Positions 18,655 through 28,719 of a stretch of 64,000 nt of DNA are shown here, piece after piece. Under the pieces are notes generated by a model. It made no database searches. It saw only the letters and a program-made list of their open reading frames with translations, and was not told the DNA's origin. How positions within the stretch are numbered: position 1 is the first letter of the stretch; each line of letters opens with the position of its first letter. The DNA lies in contig NZ_JAQTWL010000014.1 in NCBI RefSeq assembly GCF_028689295.1, forward strand, positions 1-64,000, read 5' to 3'. Source of the stretch: Rhodoferax sp. (GTDB lineage Bacteria; Pseudomonadota; Gammaproteobacteria; Burkholderiales; Burkholderiaceae_C). Both the position numbers and the translations under genes were made by a program.

Positions 18655-18669
18655 ACGAAAGCCTGCCTC

Positions 18670-19797
18670 ATGTTGCTGACCCAAGACCAGGAAATGATCC
18701 GCGACGCGGTGCGCGATTTTGCCCAGGCCGAGCTCTGGCCCAATGCTGCCAAGTGGGACAAGGAACACCACTTTCCCAAGGCGGCGCACCAGGGCTTGGC
18801 GGCGCTGGGCGCCTATGGCATTTGCGTGCCGGAAGAACTGGGCGGCGCGGGCCTGGACTATCTGACGCTGGCGCTGGTGCTGGAGGAAATTGCCGCTGGC
18901 GACGGCGGCACCAGCACGGTGATCAGCGTGACCAATTGTCCGGTCAATGCCATCCTGATGCGTTATGGCAATCCGGCGCAGAAAATGCAGTGGCTGACGC
19001 CCCTGGCGCAGGGCCGGATGCTGGGCGCCTTTTGCCTGACCGAGCCGCATGTGGGCAGTGACGCATCGGGCTTGCGCACCACGGCGGTCAAGGATGGCGA
19101 TGACTATGTGATCAACGGCGTCAAGCAGTTCATTACCAGTGGCCAAAATGGCGACGTGGCCATCGTCATTGCGGTCACCGACAAGGGCGCCGGCAAGCGC
19201 GGGATGAGCGCCTTTTTGGTGCCGACCAAGACACCTGGCTACGCGGTGGCGCGGCTTGAGGACAAGATTGGCCAGCATTCGAGCGACACCGCGCAGATCA
19301 ATTTTGACAACTGCCGCATTCCCGCAGAGAACCTGATTGGCGCCGAGGGCCAGGGCTACGGCATTGCCTTGGGCGGCCTCGAGGGCGGGCGCATCGGCAT
19401 CGCCGCGCAAAGCGTCGGCATGGCGCGCAGCGCCTTCGAATTTGCCGTGCAATACGCCAAAGAGCGCCAGAGCTTCGGCACCGCCATCTTCAACCACCAG
19501 GCAGTGGGCTTTCGGTTGGCCGAATGCGCGACCCAACTGGAGGCCGCACGTCAACTGATCTGGCACGCTGCGTCCTTGCGCGACGCTGGCAAACCTTGCC
19601 TGAAAGAAGCCGCCATGGCCAAGCTCTTTGCCAGCGAAATGGCCGAAAAAGTGTGCAGCGCCGCCATCCAGACCCTGGGCGGCTACGGCGTGGTGAGCGA
19701 CTTCCCGGTGGAGCGCATTTATCGCGACGTGCGCGTCTGCCAGATCTACGAAGGCACCTCCGACGTGCAGAAAATCATTATTCAGAGAAATCTGTAA
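18670..19797 (+). CDS. Acyl-CoA dehydrogenase (short/branched chain)
   Basis: 375 residues with acyl-CoA dehydrogenase blocks CLTEPHVGSDASGLRTTA and NGVKQFITSGQ. The C-terminal IYEGTSDVQKIIIQRNL has the catalytic glutamate at residue 361, as in short- and medium-chain enzymes. It starts 15 bp after the thiolase, so the two are cotranscribed. It is a different subtype from LiuA, likely acting on short straight or 2-methyl-branched acyl-CoA. The exact substrate is not determined. Confidence 0.9.
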   Translation: MLLTQDQEMIRDAVRDFAQAELWPNAAKWDKEHHFPKAAHQGLAALGAYGICVPEELGGAGLDYLTLALVLEEIAAGDGGTSTVISVTNCPVNAILMRYGNPAQKMQWLTPLAQGRMLGAFCLTEPHVGSDASGLRTTAVKDGDDYVINGVKQFITSGQNGDVAIVIAVTDKGAGKRGMSAFLVPTKTPGYAVARLEDKIGQHSSDTAQINFDNCRIPAENLIGAEGQGYGIALGGLEGGRIGIAAQSVGMARSAFEFAVQYAKERQSFGTAIFNHQAVGFRLAECATQLEAARQLIWHAASLRDAGKPCLKEAAMAKLFASEMAEKVCSAAIQTLGGYGVVSDFPVERIYRDVRVCQIYEGTSDVQKIIIQRNL

Positions 19798-19918
19798 GTT
19801 CAGCTGGAACGCTTATTGCGTGGGTGTGTTGCCGAACAGTCTTTTGGCTGCATTGCAGCCTATGCTCGCATGAATTGGGCTGTTGCCCGGCCCATTCGCC
19901 TCTCATTTGGAGCACCTC

Positions 19919-20788
19919 TTGACCAACCTGAACAACACTCCCGGTGATAACCCGCATCGAACGCCTGACACCAGGCTGCGCATGCGCGTCGGCTTCGAGA
20001 TCGAATACGAGTGCCCCAACCCGACGCCGATGCTCTTGTCGCTCAACATCCACCATTCGCGTGCGTCCGACCTGGTGCGTCCGGACATTCTGGTGACCAG
20101 TCCGGCGATCCCGATCAGTGCCTACCGCGACCTGTTCGGCAACTGGTGCAGCCGCATCGTCGCGCCTGCGGGAAGGCTGGTGTTACGCACCGATGCGCTG
20201 GTCAATGACAGCGGCCTGCCCGATGTGGTGGCGCCCTGGGTCGAGCAGACACCGGTGGAGTACCTGCCAGAATCGGCGCTGGTGTATTTGCTGGGCAGCC
20301 GCTATTGCGAGACCGACCTGCTCTCCAACATCGCCTGGCAGCAGTTTGGCGCCGGCCCCACCGGCTGGGCACGGGTGCAGGCGATCTGCGATTTTGTGCA
20401 CCAGCGCATCGAGTTCGGCTACCACCACGCCCGGCGCACGCGCACGGCCTGGGAGGCATTCAACGAAGGGCGGGGCGTGTGCCGTGATTACGCCCACCTG
20501 GCGATTGCCCTGTGCCGCTGCATGAACATCCCGGCGCGTTATTGCACCGGTTACCTGGGCGACATTCGCATTGCGCCGATTCCAGGCCCGATGGACTTTG
20601 CCGGCTGGTTCGAGGCCTATCTGGGCGACCGCTGGTACACCTTCGATGCGCGCAACAACACGCCGCGCATTGGCCGCGTGCTCATGGCCCGTGGCCGCGA
20701 CGCCTGCGACGTGGCGCTGACCAGCACTTTTGGCCTCAACACGCTGCAGCGCTTTACGGTCTGGGCGGATGAAGTGGCCATGGGTTGA
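19919..20788 (+). CDS. Transglutaminase-like cysteine protease family protein
   Basis: About 289 residues. The catalytic triad of the transglutaminase-like fold is visible as Cys in NEGRGVCRDYAHLAIALCR, His near GPMDFAGWFEAYLGDRWYTFDARN and Asp in YTFDARN. Note that the usual H-before-A position (HAW) reads FAGWFEAYL here, so the histidine may be lost. The N-terminal beta domain (VGFEIEYECPNPTPMLLSL) is of the bacterial type. Start choice: TTG 19919 has GGAG six bases upstream; ATG 19982 begins exactly at the domain and is an alternative. Function unknown. Confidence 0.75.
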   Translation: MTNLNNTPGDNPHRTPDTRLRMRVGFEIEYECPNPTPMLLSLNIHHSRASDLVRPDILVTSPAIPISAYRDLFGNWCSRIVAPAGRLVLRTDALVNDSGLPDVVAPWVEQTPVEYLPESALVYLLGSRYCETDLLSNIAWQQFGAGPTGWARVQAICDFVHQRIEFGYHHARRTRTAWEAFNEGRGVCRDYAHLAIALCRCMNIPARYCTGYLGDIRIAPIPGPMDFAGWFEAYLGDRWYTFDARNNTPRIGRVLMARGRDACDVALTSTFGLNTLQRFTVWADEVAMG

Positions 20789-20846
20789 GGGGCAAAGCAA
20801 ACGCAAGTAAAGTTGACACTTGTTTTTTTATAACAGGAGACCCCTC

Positions 20847-21272
20847 ATGCCGATCACCAAAAGCTGTCAACAACTCGTGGCCGAGGCCACGGCCCAAGTC
20901 AAGACCTATACGGTTGGCGAAGTCCGGGCGCGTCTGAGTGACCCGAAAGTGCAAGTGGTTGACATCCGCGACGTGCGTGAATTGGAGCGCGAAGGCACGG
21001 TGCCGGGTTGTTTTAACGCACCGCGCGGCATGCTCGAATTTTGGGTGGACCCGGCCTCGCCCTATTACAAGCCGGTATTTGGCGACGAATCCAAAGAGTT
21101 CATCCTGTTTTGCGGTGCCGGCTGGCGTAGCGCGCTGGCCGCCAAGGCGCTGCAAGACATGGGCATGACCAACGTGGCCCACATCGACGGCGGCTTTGCC
21201 GACTGGGTCAAGCAGGGTGCGCCGCTGGAAACTTACGAGCAGCACAAGGCGCGCCGCCACGCCAAGGCATAA
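20847..21272 (+). CDS. Rhodanese-like domain protein
   Basis: 141 residues from ATG 20847 (AGGAG nine bases upstream). A single rhodanese domain: VVDIRDVRELEREGTVPG opens it, and the active-site loop ILFCGAGWRSALAA carries the sulfur-accepting cysteine with an arginine-serine pair. Likely moves sulfane sulfur in the cytosol; partner unknown. It converges with the AraC-type regulator, whose stop lies 2 bases away. Confidence 0.88.
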   Translation: MPITKSCQQLVAEATAQVKTYTVGEVRARLSDPKVQVVDIRDVRELEREGTVPGCFNAPRGMLEFWVDPASPYYKPVFGDESKEFILFCGAGWRSALAAKALQDMGMTNVAHIDGGFADWVKQGAPLETYEQHKARRHAKA

Positions 21273-21274
21273 GC

Positions 21275-22294
21275 TCAGCCGCCGCCCTGACGCCGGAATT
21301 CTGCCGGCGATTGTCCGGTCCAGCCCCGGAAGGCGCGCATGAAACTTTTTTCGTTTCGGAACCCTGCCGCCTGCGCCACCTGTTTGATCGGGCGCTGGGT
21401 GCGCAGCAGCAGCTCGCTCGCGTGGCTTTGGCGCACCTCGTCTTTGAGCGCCTGCAGCGATGCCCCCTCGTCCTTGAGTTGTCGATGCAAGGTGCGCGGC
21501 GAGACGTAGAGCAGGTCGGCCAAATCATGGGCGCTGCGGGTTTGCTCGGGGTGCGCGGCCAGTGTTTGCCGCACCCGCTGCACCAGCAGGCGGTCACGCC
21601 GGTACTGCAGCACGGTCAGCGGCAGGGCGTGTTGCAGCATCTGCTGCAGCGCGGCCTCATTGCGGCGCAACGGCAGATCGAGGTAGCGTGCGTCCATCTG
21701 GATGTGCGCCTGCGCCTGCTCAAACGTGGTGGCACCCGAAAACAACACGGCATACACGTTGTGGTGCGCGGGTGCCGCAAATGGAAACTGGGCACCCTGC
21801 AGCGGGATGCGTGAGTCAATCAGCCAGCAGGCCACGCCATGGAGGTTGCGCAACACCGAGACCAGGCAAAACTCCCGCACCGCGCCCAAATCGCGGTGTT
21901 CGGTGATGCTGATCGTGGTGATGTCTTTGGTGGTTTGAACCTTTAGTGTGATGTCATCGGTCAGCAGGCCATGGTGGCGGCACCAGCGCTTGAGCGCCAC
22001 GCCGAGGTTCGGGGCGCTGATGGAGGCGCGCGCCAGCATGCCGTAACTGCCCCAGGGCAGGCGGCGGCTGAACCAGCCAAGCGCTTCGTCGTCCAGCTCC
22101 TGCATCGCTGCGTCTGAAATGCGCTCCATTTGCGCGGCGGTGATGCGTGCGGTGGGATTTTCAAGAAGTTCTGGCGCAATTTGTGCCGATTCAAGCGCGT
22201 GAACAGGACTTTTGCCATACTTTGCGTAGGCATTCACGATGGCATTGACAAATGCAACCGGGGTAGCTGCGGCGGTGTTTGATGAGTTTTGCAT
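21275..22294 (-). CDS. AraC-family transcriptional regulator (arabinose-binding-like N-domain)
   Basis: 339 residues from ATG 22294; the frame runs 12 codons further up but that part looks non-coding. The N-terminal 190 residues match the arabinose-binding-like domain found in OruR/ArgR-like AraC regulators. The C-terminal double helix-turn-helix includes SAHDLADLLYVSPRTLHRQLKDEG and the family signature IKQVAQAAGFRNEKSFMRAFRGWTGQSPAEF. It diverges from liuB across 132 bp, which suggests control of the liuB-vapBC-liuC-liuD segment. That link is inferred from position only. Confidence 0.88.
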   Translation of the reverse strand: MQNSSNTAAATPVAFVNAIVNAYAKYGKSPVHALESAQIAPELLENPTARITAAQMERISDAAMQELDDEALGWFSRRLPWGSYGMLARASISAPNLGVALKRWCRHHGLLTDDITLKVQTTKDITTISITEHRDLGAVREFCLVSVLRNLHGVACWLIDSRIPLQGAQFPFAAPAHHNVYAVLFSGATTFEQAQAHIQMDARYLDLPLRRNEAALQQMLQHALPLTVLQYRRDRLLVQRVRQTLAAHPEQTRSAHDLADLLYVSPRTLHRQLKDEGASLQALKDEVRQSHASELLLRTQRPIKQVAQAAGFRNEKSFMRAFRGWTGQSPAEFRRQGGG

Positions 22295-22426
22295 GGTTCG
22301 AAGTATCTTTTCGATTGGCACAATATGCAACCTGCATGACAGCTACTGGCGTGCTTTTGGTTTTATGCTCAGGCCATCACCATGGCGCCAGCTTGAACGC
22401 CAACCCCGACACACAGAAAGAATGCC

Positions 22427-24049
<1,623 letters not shown>

Positions 24050-24077
24050 TGTGTATGATTAGCATTTTTAGTACACA
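24050..24077. promoter_or_regulatory. Candidate vapBC operator/promoter
   Basis: Inverted repeat TGTGTA (24050-24055) - 16 bases - TACACA (24072-24077), starting at the base after the liuB stop codon. A TATGAT box (24054-24059) overlaps the left half. The antitoxin start is 13 bases further on with AAAGGA between. Position and symmetry fit autorepression by a VapBC complex. Confidence 0.6.
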
Positions 24078-24089
24078 TTAAAAGGACAA

Positions 24090-24353
24090 ATGATGCGAAC
24101 CAACATTGTGATTGACGATGGTTTGATGGCGGCTGCAATGGCTGCCGGGGGTTTTAAAACCAAACGTGATGCCGTGGAAGAAGGTCTGCGGCTGATCGCC
24201 CGGCGCGCGGCGTATCAGGAGATTCGTCGGTGGCGTGGCAAATTGCACTGGAGTGGGGACGACACGGCTGACTGGAGCGTGGACGTGCCCGGTTCAGGTG
24301 GTCAACCCAAGGTTCAAGAGGCTGCTGCCAATTACACAGGTCAGACCAAATGA
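24090..24353 (+). CDS. vapB: Type II antitoxin, VapB family
   Basis: 87 residues. The N-terminus MRTNIVIDDGLMAAAMAAGGFKTKRDAVEEGLR is the ribbon-helix-helix-like VapB (DUF2191) pattern, followed by LIARRAAYQEIRRWRGKLHW. Residues 60-87 are polar and probably disordered until bound to the toxin. Two tandem ATGs (24090, 24093) compete; AAAGGA upstream fits either. Its stop overlaps the vapC start (ATGA). Confidence 0.85.
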   Translation: MMRTNIVIDDGLMAAAMAAGGFKTKRDAVEEGLRLIARRAAYQEIRRWRGKLHWSGDDTADWSVDVPGSGGQPKVQEAAANYTGQTK

Positions 24354-24754
24354 TCACAGTGGATTCCAGCGTCTGGATTGACTATTTCAATGGACTGACA
24401 ACACCGCAAACTGATTTGCTGGATGAATTGCTGGACAAAAGCAGTCATGAACTGGTGCTGCTTGACCTGGTGCTGATGGAAGTCACGCGCGGTTTTCGGT
24501 ATGACCGTGAACTCGCCACGGCGCAGCGCATTTTGGCGTGCATGCCGGTGATGGATGCCGGTGGGCACGCGCTGGCGCTTGAAGCCGCTGAACATTTCCG
24601 GGCGTTGCGCCGGGTTGGCATCACCGTTCGCGGTGCCGTTGATTTGATGGTGGGGGCTTGGTGCATTGCCAATGAAGTGGCGTTGCTGCACAGTGACCGC
24701 GATTTTGTCGGCATGGCAGAGCATCGGGGTTTGAGCGTCTGGACCGGGTTTTAG
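24350..24754 (+). CDS. vapC: Type II toxin, VapC PIN-domain ribonuclease
   Basis: 134 residues with a complete PIN-domain acidic set: D5 (VDSSVWIDYF), E44 (LMEVTRG), D98 (GAVDLMVG) and D116/D118 (HSDRDF). Members cleave tRNA or rRNA when freed from VapB. The target here is unknown. The pair sits between liuB and liuC, with liuC starting 13 bases after it. So transcription of liuC and liuD either passes through the module or uses its promoter. Confidence 0.88.
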   Translation: MITVDSSVWIDYFNGLTTPQTDLLDELLDKSSHELVLLDLVLMEVTRGFRYDRELATAQRILACMPVMDAGGHALALEAAEHFRALRRVGITVRGAVDLMVGAWCIANEVALLHSDRDFVGMAEHRGLSVWTGF

Positions 24755-24767
24755 GGGTGAGATTTTC

Positions 24768-25553
24768 ATGACAACATCTTCATCGCGCATCGCGCATCGA
24801 GCCGGCGTGGCCACCGTCACCCTGAATCGCCCCGAGGTGCGCAACGCCTTCAACGACGAGGTGATTGCCGAACTGACGCAGGCATTCACCCAGCTAGGCC
24901 AAAACGACACCGTGCGCGCCATAGTGCTGGCCGCAGAAGGCACTGCTTTCTGCGCTGGCGCCGACCTCAACTGGATGCGCCGCATGGCCGATTACACCCA
25001 TGCCGAAAACCTGGCCGACGCCGCGCAACTGGCCGAAATGCTGCGCGTCATTTACACCTGCCCCAAACCCACCGTGGCGCGCATCCAGGGCGATGTTTAC
25101 GCCGGTGGCATGGGCCTGGTGGCGGCCTGCGACATGGCGGTGAGCGTGGACAGTGCCAACTATTGCCTGAGCGAGGTCAAGCTCGGCCTGTACCCCGCCA
25201 CCATCAGCCCCTACGTGATTCGCGCCATGGGCGCGCGCGCCGCGCATCGCTACTTTTTGACCGCCGAGCGATTCGATGCGGCGGAGGCGCTGCGCATCGG
25301 ATTTGTGCATTCGGTGGTGCCCTCCGCGCAACTCGACGAACGGGTGGCGGACATCACCAAGGCGCTGGTCAATGCCAGCCCCAACGCCGTCAAGGAATGC
25401 AAAGCCCTCCTTCACGACGTCGCCGGCAAGGACATCGACGCGGCCCTGATCGCCCACACCGTGCAAGGCATCGCCAGCATCCGCGCCAGCGCCGAGGGCA
25501 AGGAGGGCGTGCAGTCCTTCCTGCAAAAGCGCAAACCCGACTGGCTGGTTTAA
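24768..25553 (+). CDS. liuC: 3-methylglutaconyl-CoA hydratase / enoyl-CoA hydratase
   Basis: 261 residues of the crotonase fold. Oxyanion-hole blocks are AAEGTAFCAGADLNWMRRM (about residues 56-74) and QGDVYAGGMGLVAACDMAV; the family signature continues as CLSEVKLGLYPATISPYV with the conserved glutamate. ADLNWMRRM is typical of methylglutaconyl-CoA hydratases. It makes 3-hydroxy-3-methylglutaryl-CoA for LiuE. Assigned to the liu pathway mainly because it lies between liuB and liuD. Confidence 0.9.
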   Translation: MTTSSSRIAHRAGVATVTLNRPEVRNAFNDEVIAELTQAFTQLGQNDTVRAIVLAAEGTAFCAGADLNWMRRMADYTHAENLADAAQLAEMLRVIYTCPKPTVARIQGDVYAGGMGLVAACDMAVSVDSANYCLSEVKLGLYPATISPYVIRAMGARAAHRYFLTAERFDAAEALRIGFVHSVVPSAQLDERVADITKALVNASPNAVKECKALLHDVAGKDIDAALIAHTVQGIASIRASAEGKEGVQSFLQKRKPDWLV

Positions 25554-25576
25554 CAGGCATGGCCATGAACCGGTAT

Positions 25577-25648
25577 CGTCATTGCGAGCGAAGCGCGGCA
25601 ATCCATGACCCCAGCTCCATGGATCGCCACGCTTCGCTCGCGATGACG
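25577..25648. repeat. Dispersed palindromic (REP-like) repeat, family 1, intergenic copy
   Basis: 72-base imperfect inverted repeat between liuC and liuD. The left arm starts CGTCATTGCGAGCGAAGCG and the right arm ends CGCTTCGCTCGCGATGACG; the arms pair over about 31 bases with few mismatches. Three further copies sit inside uvrA (42669, 43346, 44514) and a split one lies at 27683. Shape and dispersion fit a REP/RAYT-type element; no transposase is in the window. Confidence 0.85.
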
Positions 25649-25680
25649 GGCCTCAGCAAACCTAATTAGCGAGAAACACC

Positions 25681-27678
25681 ATGTTCACAAAAATCCTGAT
25701 CGCCAACCGCGGTGAAATTGCCTGTCGAGTCGCGGCTACCGCGCGTCGCATGGGCATCAAAACGGTGGCGGTGTATTCCGATGCCGATGCCCAAGCCAAA
25801 CACGTCGCCGCCTGTGACGAATCGGTGCACATCGGCGGCAGCGCGCCCAAAGACAGTTACCTGCGCTGGGAAAGGATCATCGAAGCCGCCCAAGCCACGG
25901 GCGCCCAAGCGGTGCACCCGGGTTATGGATTTCTGAGCGAAAACGAAGACTTTGCCAAGGCCTGCGTGGCCGCCGGTCTGGTGTTCATCGGCCCGCCCGC
26001 TTCGGCCATCCAGGCCATGGGCCTCAAGGCCGAGTCCAAGCAGTTGATGGAACGCGCCGGTGTGCCGCTGGTGCCGGGCTACCACGGTTCGGACCAGGAC
26101 CCGGCACTGCTGCAACTCAAGGCCGATGAAATCGGCTACCCCGTGCTCATCAAGGCCAGCGCCGGCGGGGGCGGCAAGGGCATGCGGGCGGTGGAACGTT
26201 CGCAAGACTTTGCCGATGCCCTGACCAGCTGCAAGCGCGAAGCCATCAACAGCTTTGGCAGCGATGCGGTGCTGGTCGAGAAATATGTGCAGCGACCGCG
26301 CCATATCGAAATCCAGGTGTTTGGCGACAGTTTTGGCAACTACGTTTACCTGTTCGAGCGCGACTGCTCGGTCCAGCGCCGCCACCAGAAAGTGCTCGAA
26401 GAAGCGCCTGCGCCGGGCATGACGCCCGAACTGCGTGCGCGCATGGGTGAAGCAGCTGTGGCCGCAGCCCGCGCGGTGAATTACGTCGGTGCCGGCACCG
26501 TGGAATTCATCGTCGAGCAACGCGCGGACGGGTCGATGAATTTCTTCTTCATGGAAATGAACACCCGTTTGCAGGTCGAGCATCCGGTGACTGAAGCCAT
26601 CACTGGCCAGGATCTGGTGGAGTGGCAACTGCGTGTGGCCAGTGGTGAAGCGCTGCCGTGTAGCCAGGACCAGCTCAAGATCACCGGCCACGCCATCGAG
26701 GCACGCATTTGCGCCGAGAACCCCGACAACAACTTCCTGCCCGCCACCGGCAGACTCGATGTCTACCGCAAGCCAGACTGCAGCAGTTTTGCCATCAGCG
26801 CGGTGCGTTTTGACGATGGTGTGCGCCAGGGCGACAGCATCAGCCCGTTTTACGACTCCATGGTGGCCAAGCTCATCGTGCATGGCGACACGCGTGAACA
26901 GGCGCTGGCGCGGCTGGACGACGCGTTGGCGCAGACCCACATCATCGGCCTGACCACCAATGTGCAGTTTTTGCGCCATGTGCTGCAGTCGCCCTCGTTT
27001 GCCCAGGCCAATCTGGACACCGGCCTGATACCGCGCGAGGCCGCTGTCCTGTTCAACCAGGAGCGCGTGGGCCTGTCAATGGCTGCAGCCGCGGATGTGG
27101 CGCAAACCCTGCTCGACGAGCGCACTGCCGAAGATACAGACCCCTTCAGCAAGACGGACGGCTGGCGCAGCCATGGCGTCTTCACGCGCCGATTTGCGTT
27201 TGAATTTGCCGGCGAGCAGGTGCAGGCGGGGCTGACTTATCTGCACGATGGCGCGCTGTCTTTGTCAGTGGGGGAGACCGCTGGTGTGCTGGAATTTTCC
27301 GCCACGCCAGCCGGTATCGATCTGCACTTTGCGGGCCAGCGGGCGCTGGTCAACGTGTATCGCAAGGGCGAGGTGGGGCACATCCACACGGCGCAAGGCG
27401 CGACGCAGATCATTGCCATCGACCTGCTGCTGCACGCCGGCGAAGCGCCCGCCGAGGTCGGTCGTCTGACGGCGCCCATGCCAGGCAAGGTGGTGTCGTT
27501 CGCCGTCAAGGCCGGCGACATTGTCAAACGCGGCCAGGCGCTGGCGGTGATGGATGCCATGAAAATGGAGCACACCATTGCCGCGCCCATCGACGGCGTG
27601 GTCGAGGAGTTGCTCTATGCCGCCGGCGACCAGGTGGTGGAAGGGGCAGAACTGCTTAAATTGGTCGTACAGGAATGA
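25681..27678 (+). CDS. liuD: 3-methylcrotonyl-CoA carboxylase, biotin-containing (alpha) subunit
   Basis: 665 residues with the full MCC-alpha order. Biotin carboxylase domain: FTKILIANRGEIACRVAATA at the N-terminus, ATP-grasp loop KASAGGGGKGMRAV, and the catalytic block [15 protein letters not shown]. Then the BT linker domain, and a C-terminal biotinyl domain with the biotinylated lysine in VMDAMKMEHTI (about residue 627). Uses ATP and bicarbonate; works with LiuB. An REP-like palindrome separates it from liuC. Confidence 0.94.
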   Translation: MFTKILIANRGEIACRVAATARRMGIKTVAVYSDADAQAKHVAACDESVHIGGSAPKDSYLRWERIIEAAQATGAQAVHPGYGFLSENEDFAKACVAAGLVFIGPPASAIQAMGLKAESKQLMERAGVPLVPGYHGSDQDPALLQLKADEIGYPVLIKASAGGGGKGMRAVERSQDFADALTSCKREAINSFGSDAVLVEKYVQRPRHIEIQVFGDSFGNYVYLFERDCSVQRRHQKVLEEAPAPGMTPELRARMGEAAVAAARAVNYVGAGTVEFIVEQRADGSMNFFFMEMNTRLQVEHPVTEAITGQDLVEWQLRVASGEALPCSQDQLKITGHAIEARICAENPDNNFLPATGRLDVYRKPDCSSFAISAVRFDDGVRQGDSISPFYDSMVAKLIVHGDTREQALARLDDALAQTHIIGLTTNVQFLRHVLQSPSFAQANLDTGLIPREAAVLFNQERVGLSMAAAADVAQTLLDERTAEDTDPFSKTDGWRSHGVFTRRFAFEFAGEQVQAGLTYLHDGALSLSVGETAGVLEFSATPAGIDLHFAGQRALVNVYRKGEVGHIHTAQGATQIIAIDLLLHAGEAPAEVGRLTAPMPGKVVSFAVKAGDIVKRGQALAVMDAMKMEHTIAAPIDGVVEELLYAAGDQVVEGAELLKLVVQE

Positions 27679-27682
27679 CTGC

Positions 27683-27780
27683 TCGTCATTGCGCGCCCGC
27701 TGAATGCCGGGTCCCGCTGTGGGAGCGGCGCCCTCGCCGCGATTGCGTTTGGTTCACGAAACTCGAAGCGCGGTAATCCA
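27683..27780. repeat. Mosaic repeat: family 1 palindrome arm apparently split by a family 2 element
   Basis: CGTCATTGCG (27684-27693) and CGAAGCGCGGTAATCCAT (27764-27781) are the two halves of one family 1 arm. Between them lies other sequence including TGTGGGAGCGGCGCCCTCG (27718-27736), the second repeat family also present in uvrA at 41625. The arrangement reads as one mobile repeat inserted in another, just after liuD. Confidence 0.6.
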
Positions 27781-27798
27781 TAAGGTTTGATGATCTCC

Positions 27799-28719
27799 AT
27801 GAAAATTACTTTTTGCTGCACCGGCACCGAGCCGGAACCCTGGCTGGCTGGCCTGCGTGCCGCCTTGCCGCAGGCCCAGGTTGAACTCTGGCAACCCGGC
27901 GCAGGCCCGGCAGACTACGCCGTGGTGTGGGCGCCACCGCAACAGTTCTTTGACGAGCAGCCGCAGCTCAAGGCCGTGTTTGCCATCGGCGCCGGCGTGG
28001 ATGCCCTGCTGAAACTGCGCCTGCCAGCCGGCGCCAGCTTCGTGCGCCTGGACGATGCCGGCATGGCGGTGCAGATGGCCGAGTACGTGTGCCATGCGGT
28101 GATTCGCCACTTTCGGGAACTTGATCTCTATGCCGCAGACATCAGTCAGGGCCGCTGGACCGTGCACCCGTCGCGCAACCGTGCTGACTTCCCCATCGGT
28201 GTCTTGGGCCTGGGCGTGCTGGGGCAGCGCGTGGCACAAGCCCTGACGCACTTTGAGTTTCCGGTGAATGGCTGGAGCCGAACGGCCAAAAACCTGGACG
28301 GTGTCCGTGGCTTTTCGGGTGCGCAGCAGCTCGATGCGTTTCTGGCGGCCAGCCGCATTCTGGTCAACCTGCTGCCGCTCACCATTGAGACCCAGGACAT
28401 CCTGAATCGCAACACCTTGAGCCGCTTGCAACCGGGCGGCTACGTCATCAACGTCGCGCGCGGTGCGCATCTGGTGGACGAGGATTTGCTGGCGCTGCTC
28501 GACAGCGGCCATCTGGCTGGTGCCACGCTGGACGTGTTTCGCACCGAACCTTTGCCGACCGCGCACCCGTTTTGGCGGCACCCCAAGATCACCATCACGC
28601 CACACACTTCGGCGCGCACCCTGCGCGAGACCAGCATCGCGCAAATTGCCGGCAAACTCATGGCTTTGCAGCGGGGCGAATTGGTGGCTGGGCTGGTTGA
28701 TGTTGGGCGTGGGTATTGA
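27799..28719 (+). CDS. ghrA: Glyoxylate/hydroxypyruvate reductase A
   Basis: 306 residues from ATG 27799. D-2-hydroxyacid dehydrogenase family: Rossmann motif GVLGLGVLGQRVAQAL, NVARGAHLVDEDLLALLDSGHL with the catalytic arginine/glutamate region, and FWRHPKITITPHTSARTL with the catalytic histidine. Reduces glyoxylate or hydroxypyruvate with NADPH. GhrA-type is chosen over SerA/Pdx because of length and the C-terminal pattern LRETSIAQIAGKLMALQRGE. Not an evident liu enzyme; it marks the last backbone gene before the accessory island. Confidence 0.88.
   Translation: MKITFCCTGTEPEPWLAGLRAALPQAQVELWQPGAGPADYAVVWAPPQQFFDEQPQLKAVFAIGAGVDALLKLRLPAGASFVRLDDAGMAVQMAEYVCHAVIRHFRELDLYAADISQGRWTVHPSRNRADFPIGVLGLGVLGQRVAQALTHFEFPVNGWSRTAKNLDGVRGFSGAQQLDAFLAASRILVNLLPLTIETQDILNRNTLSRLQPGGYVINVARGAHLVDEDLLALLDSGHLAGATLDVFRTEPLPTAHPFWRHPKITITPHTSARTLRETSIAQIAGKLMALQRGELVAGLVDVGRGY

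Noticed and set aside
17596..19566. Long minus-strand open frame (656 codons)
   Set aside because: Shadow of the thiolase and acyl-CoA dehydrogenase on the plus strand.
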